From Methylococcales bacterium (GTDB taxonomy: Bacteria; Pseudomonadota; Gammaproteobacteria; Methylococcales; Methylomonadaceae): 43,463 nt of DNA. The translations under genes were made by a program, and so were the position numbers. Shown here piece after piece: positions 1 to 8,140 of this stretch (the stretch's first letter is position 1; each line of letters starts with the position of its first letter). The stretch is taken from assembly GCA_030654015.1 (NCBI GenBank), contig JAURYI010000021.1:1-43463 (forward strand). Direction: 5' to 3'. Under the pieces are notes generated by a model. It ran no database searches. It was given only the letters and a program-made list of their open reading frames with translations, and had not been told where the DNA came from.

Positions 1-1
1 T

Positions 2-44
2 GGAGGTCAGGCTTTGCCTGACAGTCAGGCAAAGCCTGACCTCC
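2..44. repeat. Perfect 21-bp inverted repeat
   Basis: The arms at 2-22 and 24-44 are exact reverse complements around a single A. The core GTCAGGCAAAGCCTGAC is itself palindromic. It lies 37 bp upstream of the Nif11 gene. It could act as a transcript hairpin, but no T-tract follows on the plus strand beyond a short gttttaaaatttttc run. It belongs to the general palindrome load of this genome and is not the same family as the cctgcgagg repeats. Confidence 0.8.
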
Positions 45-81
45 CGTTTTAAAATTTTTCACAACCAACAGGAGAACCACA

Positions 82-300
82 ATGGCAATCGCCGACATCA
101 AAGCTTTTTCAGAACTAGCCAAAACTGATGCTGAATTAAAAGAAAAATTAGTAGCCTGTATGAAACTAAGAGAAATTCTTAATTTGGCGAAAGAATACGG
201 TTTTGAACTGGACGAAGTTGAACTTTATCCACCTAATGAGCCGCAATTTACCGAAGAGCAATTGTCAGAAAAAATGGCAAAAGCCTTGCTTAGAGTTTAA
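82..300 (+). CDS. Nif11 domain small protein
   Basis: A 72-residue protein with the N-terminal helical pattern of the Nif11 family: MAIADIKAFSELAKTD, then hydrophobic and acidic helices to about residue 50. Nif11 proteins were first seen in nif clusters of cyanobacteria and Azotobacter; similar sequences serve as leader peptides of some RiPPs. No cysteine-rich core peptide or Gly-Gly cleavage site follows here, so a stand-alone nif accessory role is likelier than a RiPP precursor. The start is supported by an AGGAG box at 71-75. It precedes the SIR2-like gene and nifF. The exact function is not known for this family. Confidence 0.75.
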   Translation: MAIADIKAFSELAKTDAELKEKLVACMKLREILNLAKEYGFELDEVELYPPNEPQFTEEQLSEKMAKALLRV

Positions 301-317
301 CTGAGCGGCATCTTTCG

Positions 318-343
318 GGAGTACAAACTCAGGTTTGTACTCC
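318..343. repeat. Inverted repeat between nif11 and SIR2-like gene
   Basis: GGAGTACAAAC and GTTTGTACTCC form a perfect 11-bp stem with the loop TCAG, 18 bp after the Nif11 stop codon. There is no T-tract, so it is more likely a transcript-stabilising or processing hairpin, or a mobile palindrome, than a rho-independent terminator. A related imperfect palindrome lies at 36154-36181. Confidence 0.65.
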
Positions 344-366
344 GTTACACTACACGGGAAATTATT

Positions 367-1230
367 ATGTCTACCACCGTTTTTTCAGAAATCCTCGAAG
401 GATTGTACGATAACACCATCGTGCCGTATTTAGGTTCTGGTGTCTTGTTCGATGCCAAAAACAAACAAACAGGTGCGGCAATGCCCGCCGATAGCAACAG
501 TTTGATTTTAGCCATGAATAACGGCAACCCGATGGCTCCCAAACTCATGTATGAATTTCCGCGTGCGGCAATGAATCTTGAATTAAAGCGCGGTAGAAAT
601 TTTCTTGGTCAGTTTCTCACCAAACTGTATGGTGAAACTGAATGGACACGCGCCGCCGTGCATGACTGGCTTGCCGAATGGAAGCCCGCTTACGTTATCG
701 ACATCAACCGTGATGGTCAATTACAAGACAGCTACGCGGATGAAGAACACACGTTAATCGTCGGTGTAGCACGCATAACCGCCAGTAATTTTCGCTTTCA
801 GTGCTACCATTTTGACGGCAGCGACTACTTTCCTGTAACGCACGATCAAGTTGATCCGCAACTGCCCATTTTGTTTAAACCAATGGGTACAGCCAAACCC
901 GAACCCAACTTTATCGCCTCCGATGCGGATTATGTCGATTACATCACTGAACTCATGGGCGGTTTTGCTATTCCCGATTTTCTCAAAGCGTATCGTAAAG
1001 ATAAACGTTATCTGCTGATTGGTATGCCATTAAACCGCGATTCAGAACGTATGGTAATGAGCGATATTACTTACGATGCCGCGCAACCTAGAGGCTGGGT
1101 GTTAAACAAAAATCCTACGCCGAAAGAAATACGCTACTGTAAAAAAGTCGGTCTGGAAATTGTCGATGCCGACGTGCTGGATTTATTAAATGCGGTGGGT
1201 TTTGGTGTGGATGCTCGAAAAATGGCGTGA
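367..1230 (+). CDS. SIR2-like domain protein, nif-associated
   Basis: A 287-residue soluble protein. The N-terminus carries a SIR2-type nucleotide-binding start (VPYLGSGVL, residues 19-27), and near residues 215-230 it has the typical late SIR2_2 strand pattern RYLLIGMPLNRDSE. The classical sirtuin zinc motif is absent, so it is not a canonical deacetylase. SIR2-like domains bind or hydrolyse NAD in other systems. Similar proteins are known as passengers of gammaproteobacterial nif clusters, with no established function. Its place between nif11 and nifF suggests co-expression. A link to NAD-dependent control of nitrogenase is only speculation. Confidence 0.65.
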   Translation: MSTTVFSEILEGLYDNTIVPYLGSGVLFDAKNKQTGAAMPADSNSLILAMNNGNPMAPKLMYEFPRAAMNLELKRGRNFLGQFLTKLYGETEWTRAAVHDWLAEWKPAYVIDINRDGQLQDSYADEEHTLIVGVARITASNFRFQCYHFDGSDYFPVTHDQVDPQLPILFKPMGTAKPEPNFIASDADYVDYITELMGGFAIPDFLKAYRKDKRYLLIGMPLNRDSERMVMSDITYDAAQPRGWVLNKNPTPKEIRYCKKVGLEIVDADVLDLLNAVGFGVDARKMA

Positions 1231-1266
1231 ACTCTTTTTTGATCCTGCTTAAGCGAGGAAATGATG

Positions 1267-1803
1267 ATGACTAAAGTAGGTATTTTTTTTGGCACCGATA
1301 CGGGTAATACGCGGCGCATTGCAAAAGACATTTCCACCGCGTTAGGTTCAACGATTGCCGCCAAACCCGTCAATGTCCGCAACGCTACCGTCAGCGATAT
1401 GCTGGTGTACGACGTGTTGATTTTAGGTACACCCACTTATGGCGAAGGCGCGTTACCCGGTTTATCCACGGGGAACGCCACGGAAAGTTGGGAGGAATTT
1501 TTACCGACACTGGCAGGTCAGGATTTCAGCGGTAAAAAAGTAGCGATTTATGGACTGGGCAATCAAAAAAGTTATCCTGACGAATTTGTCGATGCTATGT
1601 TTTATTTATACGAGCAGTTTGAACAATGCAATGCCACACTCATTGGTGAATGGGCGACTGATGGTTATAACTTCAAAGCCTCTAAAGCCGTGGTCAATGA
1701 CCAGTTTGTCGGGCTGGTGTTAGATCAGGAAAATCAAAAGGACCTGACCGCAGACCGATTGACTACTTGGTTGAATAAGTTGGCGGAGGTGTGGGATGAC
1801 TAA
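1267..1803 (+). CDS. nifF: Flavodoxin NifF, electron donor to nitrogenase reductase
   Basis: A long-chain flavodoxin of 178 residues. The FMN phosphate loop GTDTGNT lies near residues 9-15, and the ring-binding segment YGLGNQKSYPDEF carries the aspartate and tyrosine expected in NifF-type flavodoxins. It transfers electrons to the Fe protein NifH. Three ATGs stand in a row (1261, 1264, 1267). The GAGG box at 1255-1258 is best spaced for the third, so I chose 1267. The stop overlaps the start of the next gene by 8 bp (ATGACTAA), which suggests translational coupling. In Azotobacter nifF follows clpX; here it is separated from that operon. Confidence 0.92.
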   Translation: MTKVGIFFGTDTGNTRRIAKDISTALGSTIAAKPVNVRNATVSDMLVYDVLILGTPTYGEGALPGLSTGNATESWEEFLPTLAGQDFSGKKVAIYGLGNQKSYPDEFVDAMFYLYEQFEQCNATLIGEWATDGYNFKASKAVVNDQFVGLVLDQENQKDLTADRLTTWLNKLAEVWDD

Positions 1804-2197
1804 TTCAGGCACGTTAAAAGTCAAAATAGTGATACCCAAGCGGCAACGCTATCCCGCTTGTACACGTCTTGAACTGGATGAAGCGCGGTTTTTAATCCGT
1901 GCCATTGAATTTAAAAAGCAGCCGACTTCCGCGATTATCTTCGCCTTTGACGGCGTTGTTTATGCGTATGTAAACCATTGTATGCATATGCACCGCCCGT
2001 TAAATTGCGAACAGGATGCGATATTTGATGAAACAGGACAATACTTGCGTTGTTCGATGCACGGATTTATTTTTGATCCCAAAACGGGCGAATGTCAAAG
2101 CCCTGTGTGTTTAGGGCAACGCTTGCAATCGCTACGTCTGGAAGAGATTGACGGCATAGTGTATTTTGCTGAAAAACATCTGACCCTGTGCGCTTAA
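1796..2197 (+). CDS. Rieske-type [2Fe-2S] protein
   Basis: A 133-residue protein with Rieske ligands: C62-x-H64 (CMH) and C86-x2-H89 (CSMHG), followed by FDPKTGEC, the usual loop of Rieske ferredoxins. No transmembrane segment or oxygenase domain is present, so it is a soluble Rieske ferredoxin. It overlaps nifF by 8 bp and so is probably made together with the flavodoxin. A role as a redox partner or sensor near NifF is an inference. It could equally serve as an assimilatory-reductase-type small subunit, but no partner gene is visible. Confidence 0.85.
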   Translation: MTNSGTLKVKIVIPKRQRYPACTRLELDEARFLIRAIEFKKQPTSAIIFAFDGVVYAYVNHCMHMHRPLNCEQDAIFDETGQYLRCSMHGFIFDPKTGECQSPVCLGQRLQSLRLEEIDGIVYFAEKHLTLCA

Positions 2198-2241
2198 CCT
2201 AAACGAACCGCACACGCCATCCTTGGCGTATGATGGAAAAC

Positions 2242-2499
2242 CTACAAAATCGCTTCAACGCTCAAATCTTCTACCCAGCAACCTATCGGTTCGCTTAAAT
2301 TCAATTGTTCATCTTCAAAACGCACCAAAAAAACCGCCCGTTCGGGTTGTTCTTCTATATGCCCTATCATGGTAATCACGCCGCGTGTGCCTGCGGTTGC
2401 CAACACTTCACCTTCATTACCCTCTGGTATAGAACCATCATCAATAATGCTATGTGCGGCGTAAACCATATCGCCTATGTCTAAATCAGTTACTTTCAT
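2242..2499 (-). CDS. Small NifZ-like protein
   Basis: An 85-residue protein, faced by the Rieske gene and divergent from iscA. The sequence begins MKVTDLDIGDMVYAAHSI and contains the glycine- and acid-rich turns GNEGEVLATAGTRG and VFLVRFED, reminiscent of the SH3-barrel halves of NifZ (compare 8458-8937). I used the ATG at 2499 because a GGAG box lies upstream in the transcript; the longer frame to 2559 runs into the NifA site for iscA. The family link is by pattern only. It may be a nif accessory protein or a TOBE/SH3-like fold. Confidence 0.55.
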   Translation of the reverse strand: MKVTDLDIGDMVYAAHSIIDDGSIPEGNEGEVLATAGTRGVITMIGHIEEQPERAVFLVRFEDEQLNLSEPIGCWVEDLSVEAIL

Positions 2500-2519
2500 C
2501 GTATTTGCTCCAGTTAAAT

Positions 2520-2535
2520 TGTCGTAAAGCCTACA
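2520..2535 (+). promoter_or_regulatory. NifA upstream activator site for iscA-nifUSV
   Basis: TGTCGTAAAGCCTACA matches the NifA consensus TGT-N10-ACA. It sits 84 bp before the -24 element at 2620, a typical distance for an enhancer-binding protein acting through a DNA loop. It also lies just upstream of the minus-strand NifZ-like start, so it could influence that gene too. Confidence 0.75.
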
Positions 2536-2619
2536 AAACGTTGTTGTTCGTGTGTACATAAAGCTGATTGTCGGTAGTCTGTCGCCCGTTAATGCCTATA
2601 AAACAAGGCGTTATTAAAC

Positions 2620-2635
2620 TGGCATACAGGTTGCT
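2620..2635 (+). promoter_or_regulatory. Sigma54 (-24/-12) promoter for iscA-nifUSV operon
   Basis: TGGCATACAGGTTGCT matches the sigma54 consensus TGGCAYRNNNNTTGCW at every defined position. Transcription would start near 2647, giving a leader of about 33 bases before the iscA ATG. It is paired with the NifA site at 2520-2535. Confidence 0.88.
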
Positions 2636-2679
2636 ATAAGTATTAACAAGAACAATGCCACTCTTCAGGAGAGTTACTA

Positions 2680-3042
2680 ATGATTACCTTAACAGACAAA
2701 GCAATCAGCGCAGTCGGTCGCTTTATTGCCAATTCAGAAATGCCCGCAGCGGGTTTGCGTATCGAAGTCACCGACGGTGGCTGCTCAGGTCTGCAATACG
2801 GTTTAAAGCTGGAAGCCGTTAAAAGCGAAGACGATACCGTGATTGATTGCGGCACCGTGCAGGTGTTTATTGCGGCAAGCAGTTTGCCCGCCCTTGACGG
2901 TATGTCAGTCGATTTTATCGACAGCATCGAAGGCTCAGGCTTTAAATTCACCAATCCAAACGCAATCAAAAGTTGTGCGTGCGGGACATCATTTACCACC
3001 AGTGAAAACGGCGGCGACGCTAAAACTTGCACACCACACTAA
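2680..3042 (+). CDS. iscA: Nif-specific IscA/HesB-type Fe-S carrier
   Basis: A 120-residue A-type carrier. The three conserved cysteines are visible: C35 in GGCSG and C99/C101 in SCACGTSF. It would accept or carry Fe-S clusters or iron between NifU and target proteins. It opens the iscA-nifU-nifS-nifV run exactly as in Azotobacter vinelandii (IscA-nif). The RBS is AGGAGAG, 8 bases before the ATG. Expression should follow the sigma54 promoter at 2620. The 13-residue tail after the CxC motif is a little longer than in housekeeping IscA. Confidence 0.93.
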   Translation: MITLTDKAISAVGRFIANSEMPAAGLRIEVTDGGCSGLQYGLKLEAVKSEDDTVIDCGTVQVFIAASSLPALDGMSVDFIDSIEGSGFKFTNPNAIKSCACGTSFTTSENGGDAKTCTPH

Positions 3043-3054
3043 GAGGAAGCCGTC

Positions 3055-3963
3055 ATGTGGGATTATTCAGATAAAGTTAAAGAACATTTTTTCAACCCGA
3101 AAAACGCAGGCGCAGTGGTGGATGCCAATGCCACAGGTGAAGTCGGATCTATCAGTTGTGGAGATGCTCTACGTTTAACGTTAAAAGTTGATGACGAGAG
3201 CGAAATTATTTTAGAAGCAGGTTTTCAAACCTTTGGTTGTGGTTCTGCGATTGCCTCTTCTTCGGTATTAACCGAAATCATCAAAGGCATGACCTTGGAT
3301 GAAGCCTTACAAGTCACCAACCAAGATATAGCCGATCATTTGGAAGGTTTACCGCCCGAAAAAATGCACTGCTCTGTGATGGGACGTGAAGCCCTACAAG
3401 CGGCAATTGCCAATTATCGCGGCGAAGAATGGCGCGACGATCACGAAGAAGGCGCGTTAATCTGCAAATGTTTTGCGATTGATGCGGTGATGATTGAAGA
3501 AATGGTGTGGGCGAATAAATTGCGCACTGTAGAAGATGTCACCAATTTCACCAAAGCGGGCGGCGGTTGTGCAGCCTGTCATGAAGACATTGAAGCGATT
3601 TTAGAAAAAGTGTTGGCTGAAAAAGGCGAGAAATTTGATGCCGCTGCCGCGCCAGTGAAAAAACCAGTGGAAACCGTTGCCGCCGTCAAAACGCCATTAA
3701 CCTCGGTACAACGCATCAAAAAAATTGAAGAAGTGTTGGAATCGCTCCGCCCTGCCCTCATGGCTGATGGTGGTGATGCCGAGTTGGTGGAAGTCATCGG
3801 TAACACTGCTTATGTCAATATGACTGGGGCGTGTAATGGTTGCAGCATGGCGGCAATGACGATTGCAGGGATTCAGCAACGACTCATGGAAGTCATGGGC
3901 GAATTTATAAAAGTCGTGCCTGCTTCTGAAATGAAAAAATTGGTCAATATTGAAATGGCGTAA
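3055..3963 (+). CDS. nifU: NifU Fe-S cluster assembly scaffold
   Basis: A three-domain scaffold of 302 residues. The IscU-like N-terminal domain has C35 (SCGDAL), C62 (FGCGSA) and C106 (MHCSVMG). The central permanent [2Fe-2S] Bfd-like domain has C137-x-C139 and C172-x2-C175. The C-terminal Nfu domain has C260-x2-C263 (ACNGCS). A linker rich in Ala, Pro and Val (about 190-215) joins the last two. It receives sulfur from NifS, encoded 33 bp downstream, and builds clusters for nitrogenase and NifB. RBS AGAGGAAG lies at 3041-3048. The length and all expected ligands are intact. Confidence 0.97.
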   Translation: MWDYSDKVKEHFFNPKNAGAVVDANATGEVGSISCGDALRLTLKVDDESEIILEAGFQTFGCGSAIASSSVLTEIIKGMTLDEALQVTNQDIADHLEGLPPEKMHCSVMGREALQAAIANYRGEEWRDDHEEGALICKCFAIDAVMIEEMVWANKLRTVEDVTNFTKAGGGCAACHEDIEAILEKVLAEKGEKFDAAAAPVKKPVETVAAVKTPLTSVQRIKKIEEVLESLRPALMADGGDAELVEVIGNTAYVNMTGACNGCSMAAMTIAGIQQRLMEVMGEFIKVVPASEMKKLVNIEMA

Positions 3964-3996
3964 TTTCTCGCTAAATAAACCCGTAAGGAATGAGTC

Positions 3997-5205
3997 ATGA
4001 CTGACATTTACTTAGATAACAACGCCACCACCAAAGTAGACCACGCGGTGGTTGATGCCATGATTCCCTATTTCTTGGAACAATATGGCAATCCGTCTTC
4101 GATTCATAAATTTGCCGATGGCGTAGCGCGGGGCATTAAACAAGCGCGTGGGCAAGTGCAAGCCTTAATCGGTTGCGAACATGATTCGGAAATAATTTTC
4201 ACTTCATGCGGCACAGAATCGAATACTACCGCGATTTTATCCGCCATTAAATGCCAACCGAATCGTAAAGGAATTATTACTACCACCGTTGAGCATCCTG
4301 CAATCTTGGGCGTTTGTGAACAACTGGAAAAAGAAGGCTACACCATCCATCGTTTACCCGTGGACAAATGTGGTCGCTTGAATTTAGACAGCTACCAAAA
4401 AATGCTCTCGGAAAATGTCGCTTTAGTGACTGTAATGTGGGCGAACAATGAAACAGGCACGATTTTCCCTGTGGTGGAAATGGCAGAAATGGCGAATGCA
4501 GCGGGTGTGATGTTTCACACTGATGCGGTACAAGCCGTCGGTAAAATTCCCATGATGTTGGCAGACACCAAAATTGATATGTTGTCGATTTCAGGGCATA
4601 AGCTGCACGCGCCCAAAGGTATCGGCGTGTTATATCTGCGGCGTGGTGTACGTTATCGTCCGTTATTGCGCGGTGGTCATCAAGAACGCGGTCGTCGTGC
4701 GGGTACTGAAAACACGGCTTCCATCGTTGGTTTGGGCAAAGCCTGTGAATTGGCGTTGCAACACATCGAATATGAAAACACCCAAGTCAAAGCCATGCGC
4801 GATAAATTGGAACGCGGCATTATTGAAGCAGTTCCACACAGTTTTGTCACGGGTGATTTAAACAACCGTTTACCGAACACCACTGATATTGCTTTTGAAT
4901 ACATCGAAGGGGAATCCATTTTGATGTTGCTCAATAAAGCAGGCATTGCGGCTTCCAGTGGTTCAGCGTGTACGTCTGGCTCATTAGAACCGTCACACGT
5001 TATGCGGGCGATGGATATTCCCTACACCGCCGCGCACGGCACGATACGCTTTTCGTTTTCCCGCTATAACAGCATGGCAGACGTTGATGCCGTATTAAAC
5101 GTGATGCCCAGTATTGCCGCAACACTTAGGAAATTATCGCCGTATTGGTCAGGTGATGCCCCTGTGGCGAATCCTGACCTAGCGTTTGCACCGACTTATT
5201 CTTAA
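3997..5205 (+). CDS. nifS: Cysteine desulfurase NifS
   Basis: A PLP enzyme of 402 residues that converts cysteine to alanine and delivers persulfide sulfur to NifU. Visible features: the N-terminal YLDNNATT, H100 in VEHPA, the PLP lysine K202 in SGHKLHAPKG, and the catalytic cysteine C325 in SSGSACTSG, with a short loop typical of class I NifS/IscS. RBS AAGGAA precedes the ATG at 3997. The C-terminal 30 residues are rich in Pro and Ala. It is followed by a 33-bp palindromic repeat before nifV. Confidence 0.97.
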   Translation: MTDIYLDNNATTKVDHAVVDAMIPYFLEQYGNPSSIHKFADGVARGIKQARGQVQALIGCEHDSEIIFTSCGTESNTTAILSAIKCQPNRKGIITTTVEHPAILGVCEQLEKEGYTIHRLPVDKCGRLNLDSYQKMLSENVALVTVMWANNETGTIFPVVEMAEMANAAGVMFHTDAVQAVGKIPMMLADTKIDMLSISGHKLHAPKGIGVLYLRRGVRYRPLLRGGHQERGRRAGTENTASIVGLGKACELALQHIEYENTQVKAMRDKLERGIIEAVPHSFVTGDLNNRLPNTTDIAFEYIEGESILMLLNKAGIAASSGSACTSGSLEPSHVMRAMDIPYTAAHGTIRFSFSRYNSMADVDAVLNVMPSIAATLRKLSPYWSGDAPVANPDLAFAPTYS

Positions 5206-5209
5206 TCCT

Positions 5210-5242
5210 AAACCTGCGAGGTTTTTAAAACCTCGCAGGTTT
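5210..5242. repeat. Palindromic repeat, family 1 copy a (nifS-nifV)
   Basis: A 33-bp near-perfect palindrome with core CCTGCGAGGTTTT and its complement AAAACCTCGCAGG. The same element recurs at 11068-11100, 11743-11775, 14092-14124, 27906-27938 and 32604-32635, always between co-directional genes. The outer bases vary between AAACC and AGACC. There is no T-tract in the transcript, so it is not a standard terminator. Confidence 0.95.
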
Positions 5243-5259
5243 ATACCGCACGGTGATTT

Positions 5260-6396
5260 ATGAAAACCCAAAACCGCCACATTATCATTGACGACACCAC
5301 CCTACGCGACGGTGAACAATCGGCGGGTGTGGCGTTTACTCTGGAAGAAAAACTCGATATTGCCTCGCAATTGGCGGCGTTGGGTGTGCCTGAATTAGAG
5401 TGTGGTATTCCTGCCATGGGCGCGGTGGAGCGTGAAGAAATTCAAGCCATTGCCGCGTTAAAACTGCCCAGTAAGTTGCTGGTGTGGTCAAGAATGCGCC
5501 GTGATGACTTGGCGGCGTGTGTTGGACTGAATGTCGATATGATTGATTTGTCGATTTCCGCCTCCGATCAACACATCCAACATAAACTGAAACGCGATAG
5601 GCAATGGGTGTTAAACACCATTACCACCTGTGTTCAGGAAGCCCGCGCCTTGGGTTTAACCGTGTGTGTCGGTATGGAAGATGCGTCACGCGCAGACTTG
5701 GATTTTATTTTAGCGATTGCCGAAACCGCGCAAGCGGCAGGTGCAAGTCGTATTCGTTACGCTGATACCGTCGGTATCAGTGAACCGTTCGGTGTATTCG
5801 CCGCGATACAAACACTCCGCGCCGCGACTGATTTAGATATTGAAATGCACGCCCACGATGATTTAGGGCTGGCAACGGCTAACACCTTAGCCGCCGCTGT
5901 CGCAGGGGCAACCCATGTGAATACCACCGTCAACGGATTAGGTGAACGGGCTGGCAATGCCGCATTAGAAGAAGTCGTGGTCGGTTTGACGCAACTTTAC
6001 AATCTGCAAACGGGGGTGAATTTACACCAGTTCCCTGCCCTATCAGAACAAGTCGCCCGCGCGTCGGGTGATGCGATTGGCAGCCGTAAAAGTTTAATCG
6101 GCAAATCCGTGTTCAGTCATGAAGCAGGTATTCATGTCGATGGTTTATTAAAAGACCCCAACAATTATCAAGGTGTAGATCCTGCAATCGTTGGGCGCAG
6201 TCATCAATTAGTGCTGGGCAAACATTCGGGTACGCAAGGGGTGATCCATGCCTACCGTCAATTAGGTATTCCCGTTAATCGTAGCCAAGCACAAGCGTTA
6301 TTAACTCAGGTCAGAGGTTTTGTGAGTGCGACTAAACGCACACCCTTAGCCATAGACTTAAACCGTTTTCACCAAAATCTTGAGGTGTTGTCATGA
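5260..6396 (+). CDS. nifV: Homocitrate synthase NifV
   Basis: 378 residues. It condenses acetyl-CoA with 2-oxoglutarate to homocitrate, the organic ligand of FeMo-co. The DRE-TIM metallolyase start ([16 protein letters not shown], residues 11-26), the metal-binding HAHDDLG motif, the [14 protein letters not shown] signature and [14 protein letters not shown] are all present. Length and lack of a large C-terminal regulatory domain fit NifV rather than LeuA. The stop overlaps the start of the following 44-residue ORF by four bases (ATGA). The upstream gap is filled by palindrome copy a. Confidence 0.96.
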   Translation: MKTQNRHIIIDDTTLRDGEQSAGVAFTLEEKLDIASQLAALGVPELECGIPAMGAVEREEIQAIAALKLPSKLLVWSRMRRDDLAACVGLNVDMIDLSISASDQHIQHKLKRDRQWVLNTITTCVQEARALGLTVCVGMEDASRADLDFILAIAETAQAAGASRIRYADTVGISEPFGVFAAIQTLRAATDLDIEMHAHDDLGLATANTLAAAVAGATHVNTTVNGLGERAGNAALEEVVVGLTQLYNLQTGVNLHQFPALSEQVARASGDAIGSRKSLIGKSVFSHEAGIHVDGLLKDPNNYQGVDPAIVGRSHQLVLGKHSGTQGVIHAYRQLGIPVNRSQAQALLTQVRGFVSATKRTPLAIDLNRFHQNLEVLS

Positions 6397-6527
6397 ATGA
6401 AGTAAACGATGAAAGTAAAGAACGCGAAGAAGATTCAGTCATTGCTGAACCTAATGATGAAAATCCCGCATCATTTTTTCGTATCCCATCGCGGCCTGGT
6501 GTTAACGATGGCTGGAGTTTGAATTAA
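6393..6527 (+). CDS. Small acidic ORF coupled to nifV
   Basis: A 44-residue ORF starting in the nifV stop (ATGA overlap), too short for most gene callers. The first half is highly charged ([14 protein letters not shown]...); the second half has the compact ending [17 protein letters not shown]. There are no cysteines or membrane segment. The four-base overlap and the codon use, which resembles its neighbours, argue for translation. It lies between nifV and cysE in a nif operon. I do not recognise it. It may be a small partner of nitrogenase maturation or simply a coupling ORF. Confidence 0.55.
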   Translation: MNEVNDESKEREEDSVIAEPNDENPASFFRIPSRPGVNDGWSLN

Positions 6528-6553
6528 TTACCAGCTTATTTGGAGTTTTAACA

Positions 6554-7324
6554 ATGGTTATGGTCATGCCCAACGATGCCTTATATCAGGTACATACATC
6601 ACAATCGCTGTTCGCGCAATGGCATGAAGACGTGCATTGTGTGTTTGCGCGTGACCCTGCCGCGCGTAGCGTATTGGAAATTTTACTGACCTATTCTGGG
6701 GTTCATGCGGTGCTGCTACATCGGCTGAGTCATCGCTTATGGAAAGCGGATTGGAAACTGACTGCCCGCATACTGTCGGCATTCACTAAATGGATGACCT
6801 CTGTTGATATACACCCTGCAGCCATTATCGGACGGCGGTTATTTATCGACCACGCGCTGGGCGTGGTGATTGGTGAAACCGCCGAAATAGGCAACGATGT
6901 CACGCTGTATCACGGTGTCACTTTGGGCGGCACAACGTGGCATAAAGTTAAACGCCATCCGACGCTCGGCGATAACGTCTTAGTCGGTGCAGGTGCAAAA
7001 GTGTTAGGGCCGATTACCTTGGGCAATAACGTCCGCGTTGGCGCAAATTCCGTGGTGGTGAAAGACGTACCGCCGTGCTGCACCGTAGTCGGTATTCCTG
7101 GTCGTATTATTCAAAGCAAAGGCACGCAGATACAACACCCCTCAGGTATCAACTTAAATCATCATGAAATTCCCGATCCTGTCGGTAAAGCCATTGCGTG
7201 TTTATTAGAACGCATTGATGAATTAGAAGCTAATCAGGCGGCAAACAAGCATGAAGAATCTTGTGGCACTTGCGATGCAGAAACCCTGTGCGGCAGTAAA
7301 ACAACCAACACGGCGGCAATATAA
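6554..7324 (+). CDS. cysE: Serine O-acetyltransferase, nif-type CysE (NifP)
   Basis: 256 residues. It makes O-acetylserine from serine and acetyl-CoA, raising the cysteine supply for NifS. The N-terminal helical domain is followed by a left-handed beta-helix with hexapeptide repeats ([19 protein letters not shown], then [15 protein letters not shown] and [11 protein letters not shown]). The C-terminal tail carries extra Cys ([11 protein letters not shown]), unlike the housekeeping enzyme, and could bind metal or act in feedback. The ATG at 6554 is 8 bases after GGAG; ATGs at 6560 and 6566 are alternatives. Its position after nifV matches Azotobacter cysE1. Confidence 0.93.
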   Translation: MVMVMPNDALYQVHTSQSLFAQWHEDVHCVFARDPAARSVLEILLTYSGVHAVLLHRLSHRLWKADWKLTARILSAFTKWMTSVDIHPAAIIGRRLFIDHALGVVIGETAEIGNDVTLYHGVTLGGTTWHKVKRHPTLGDNVLVGAGAKVLGPITLGNNVRVGANSVVVKDVPPCCTVVGIPGRIIQSKGTQIQHPSGINLNHHEIPDPVGKAIACLLERIDELEANQAANKHEESCGTCDAETLCGSKTTNTAAI

Positions 7325-7819
7325 ATGAGTATGGATTTATTAGATTTTGAAGCGGAAGGTTTGTATTTTGAACAATCCGATGTAGCGGGCGTAAAAGAAT
7401 TAATTGCCCAAGCCGCTGAAGATTACAGCAACGGTAATGCCGAATTTCCGCTATTACGCGCCTATTTTCTCGCGCCAGAATCGCTGAATGTGTTAGTGGC
7501 GTTAAACCGTTTTTATTATTACCAGCACCGCTTGGAAGATGCGTTATCAGCGACTTATAAAGCGTTGGCGGTAATAAGATCCAGTATTGATTTTCCCGAA
7601 CACTGGCAGGATTTACAGCAACAGCATTTAGACGATACGCCCAATCTGACGCAAGTACGGTTGTATTTATTCACGCTTAAAGCAGTGGGTTTTTTGAATA
7701 TGCGTTTGCACAGATTAGAACTGAGTGAGCAGATTTTTGAAAAATTAATCAGTCTTGATAGTAAAAACCGTATTGGAGCGCAGGCGTTATTGGATTTGCT
7801 GAAAAACAGACAGATTTGA
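7325..7819 (+). CDS. TPR-like nif-cluster protein of unknown function
   Basis: A 164-residue, mostly helical protein that starts directly after the cysE stop codon, with no gap. Two stretches look like TPR helix pairs: ALNRFYYYQHRLEDALSATYKAL (about 60-82; shortened view: NRFYYYQHRLEDAL) and FLNMRLHRLELSEQIFEKL (about 123-141). No signal peptide, cysteine cluster or catalytic motif is visible. Zero spacing to cysE points to co-translation. Such small TPR proteins often act as protein-protein adaptors; its partner in nitrogenase assembly is unknown. It is followed by about 190 bp of repeats. Confidence 0.65.
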   Translation: MSMDLLDFEAEGLYFEQSDVAGVKELIAQAAEDYSNGNAEFPLLRAYFLAPESLNVLVALNRFYYYQHRLEDALSATYKALAVIRSSIDFPEHWQDLQQQHLDDTPNLTQVRLYLFTLKAVGFLNMRLHRLELSEQIFEKLISLDSKNRIGAQALLDLLKNRQI

Positions 7820-8013
7820 TGTCCACGAAAAGCACGAAAGACACGAAACTTTCTCGTTCCCACGCGCCGCGTTGTAGACCGCAGCGCGGTCTGGATGAAT
7901 TCCCACGCAGCGCATGGGAACTAGGTAAAAAACTTGTAGGTGCGGATTTATCCGCACTGCGCGAATGAATTCGCGCCTACTATGAAAGATTTTAAAAAAC
8001 CGAGAGTAATACC
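7820..8013. repeat. Repeat-filled gap between TPR gene and membrane peptide
   Basis: Three elements lie in a row. First, 7820-7849 holds a short direct-repeat run of ACGAAA units. Second, 7852-7925 is a shortened copy of the long compound palindrome family 2; compared with 15670-15769 and 18055-18154 it lacks about 26 bp, as if two ACGCG direct repeats had recombined. Third, 7936-7980 is a nested hairpin: TGCGGATTTATCCGCA and GCGCGAATGAATTCGCGC within outer GTAGG/CCTAC arms. No gene is visible. Confidence 0.8.
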
Positions 8014-8124
8014 ATGTTAAAAGAAAAAAAAGATTCTATTCTGGCAATAGCCGCAGCGTTACTGTTCGTTGTGCTGGTTGTTTATTTAACGGTGCAGGAT
8101 TCTTCTGCCATCGGCCCTTTGTAA
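8014..8124 (+). CDS. 36-residue single-pass membrane peptide
   Basis: A small ORF beginning MLKEKKDSI, then one hydrophobic helix (ILAIAAALLFVVLVVYLTV, about residues 9-27), then a short polar tail ending SSAIGPL. The lysine-rich N-terminus would face the cytoplasm. A weak purine-rich RBS (CCGAGAGTAA) precedes the ATG, and it sits 16 bp upstream of nifW on the same strand. The sequence pattern is that of a genuine small membrane protein and not random DNA. I do not recognise the family. It may tether an assembly factor to the membrane. Confidence 0.55.
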   Translation: MLKEKKDSILAIAAALLFVVLVVYLTVQDSSAIGPL

Positions 8125-8140
8125 ATACTGGAGAAAACCC

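Noticed and set aside
1134-1436. Antisense frame across the SIR2-like/nifF junction
   Set aside because: Shadow of two well-supported genes on the other strand; no family signal.
2640-2660. Minus-strand sigma54 promoter for the NifZ-like gene (TGGCATTGTTCTTGTT)
   Set aside because: The invariant GC of the -12 box is GT and the purine position is wrong, so the match is too weak.
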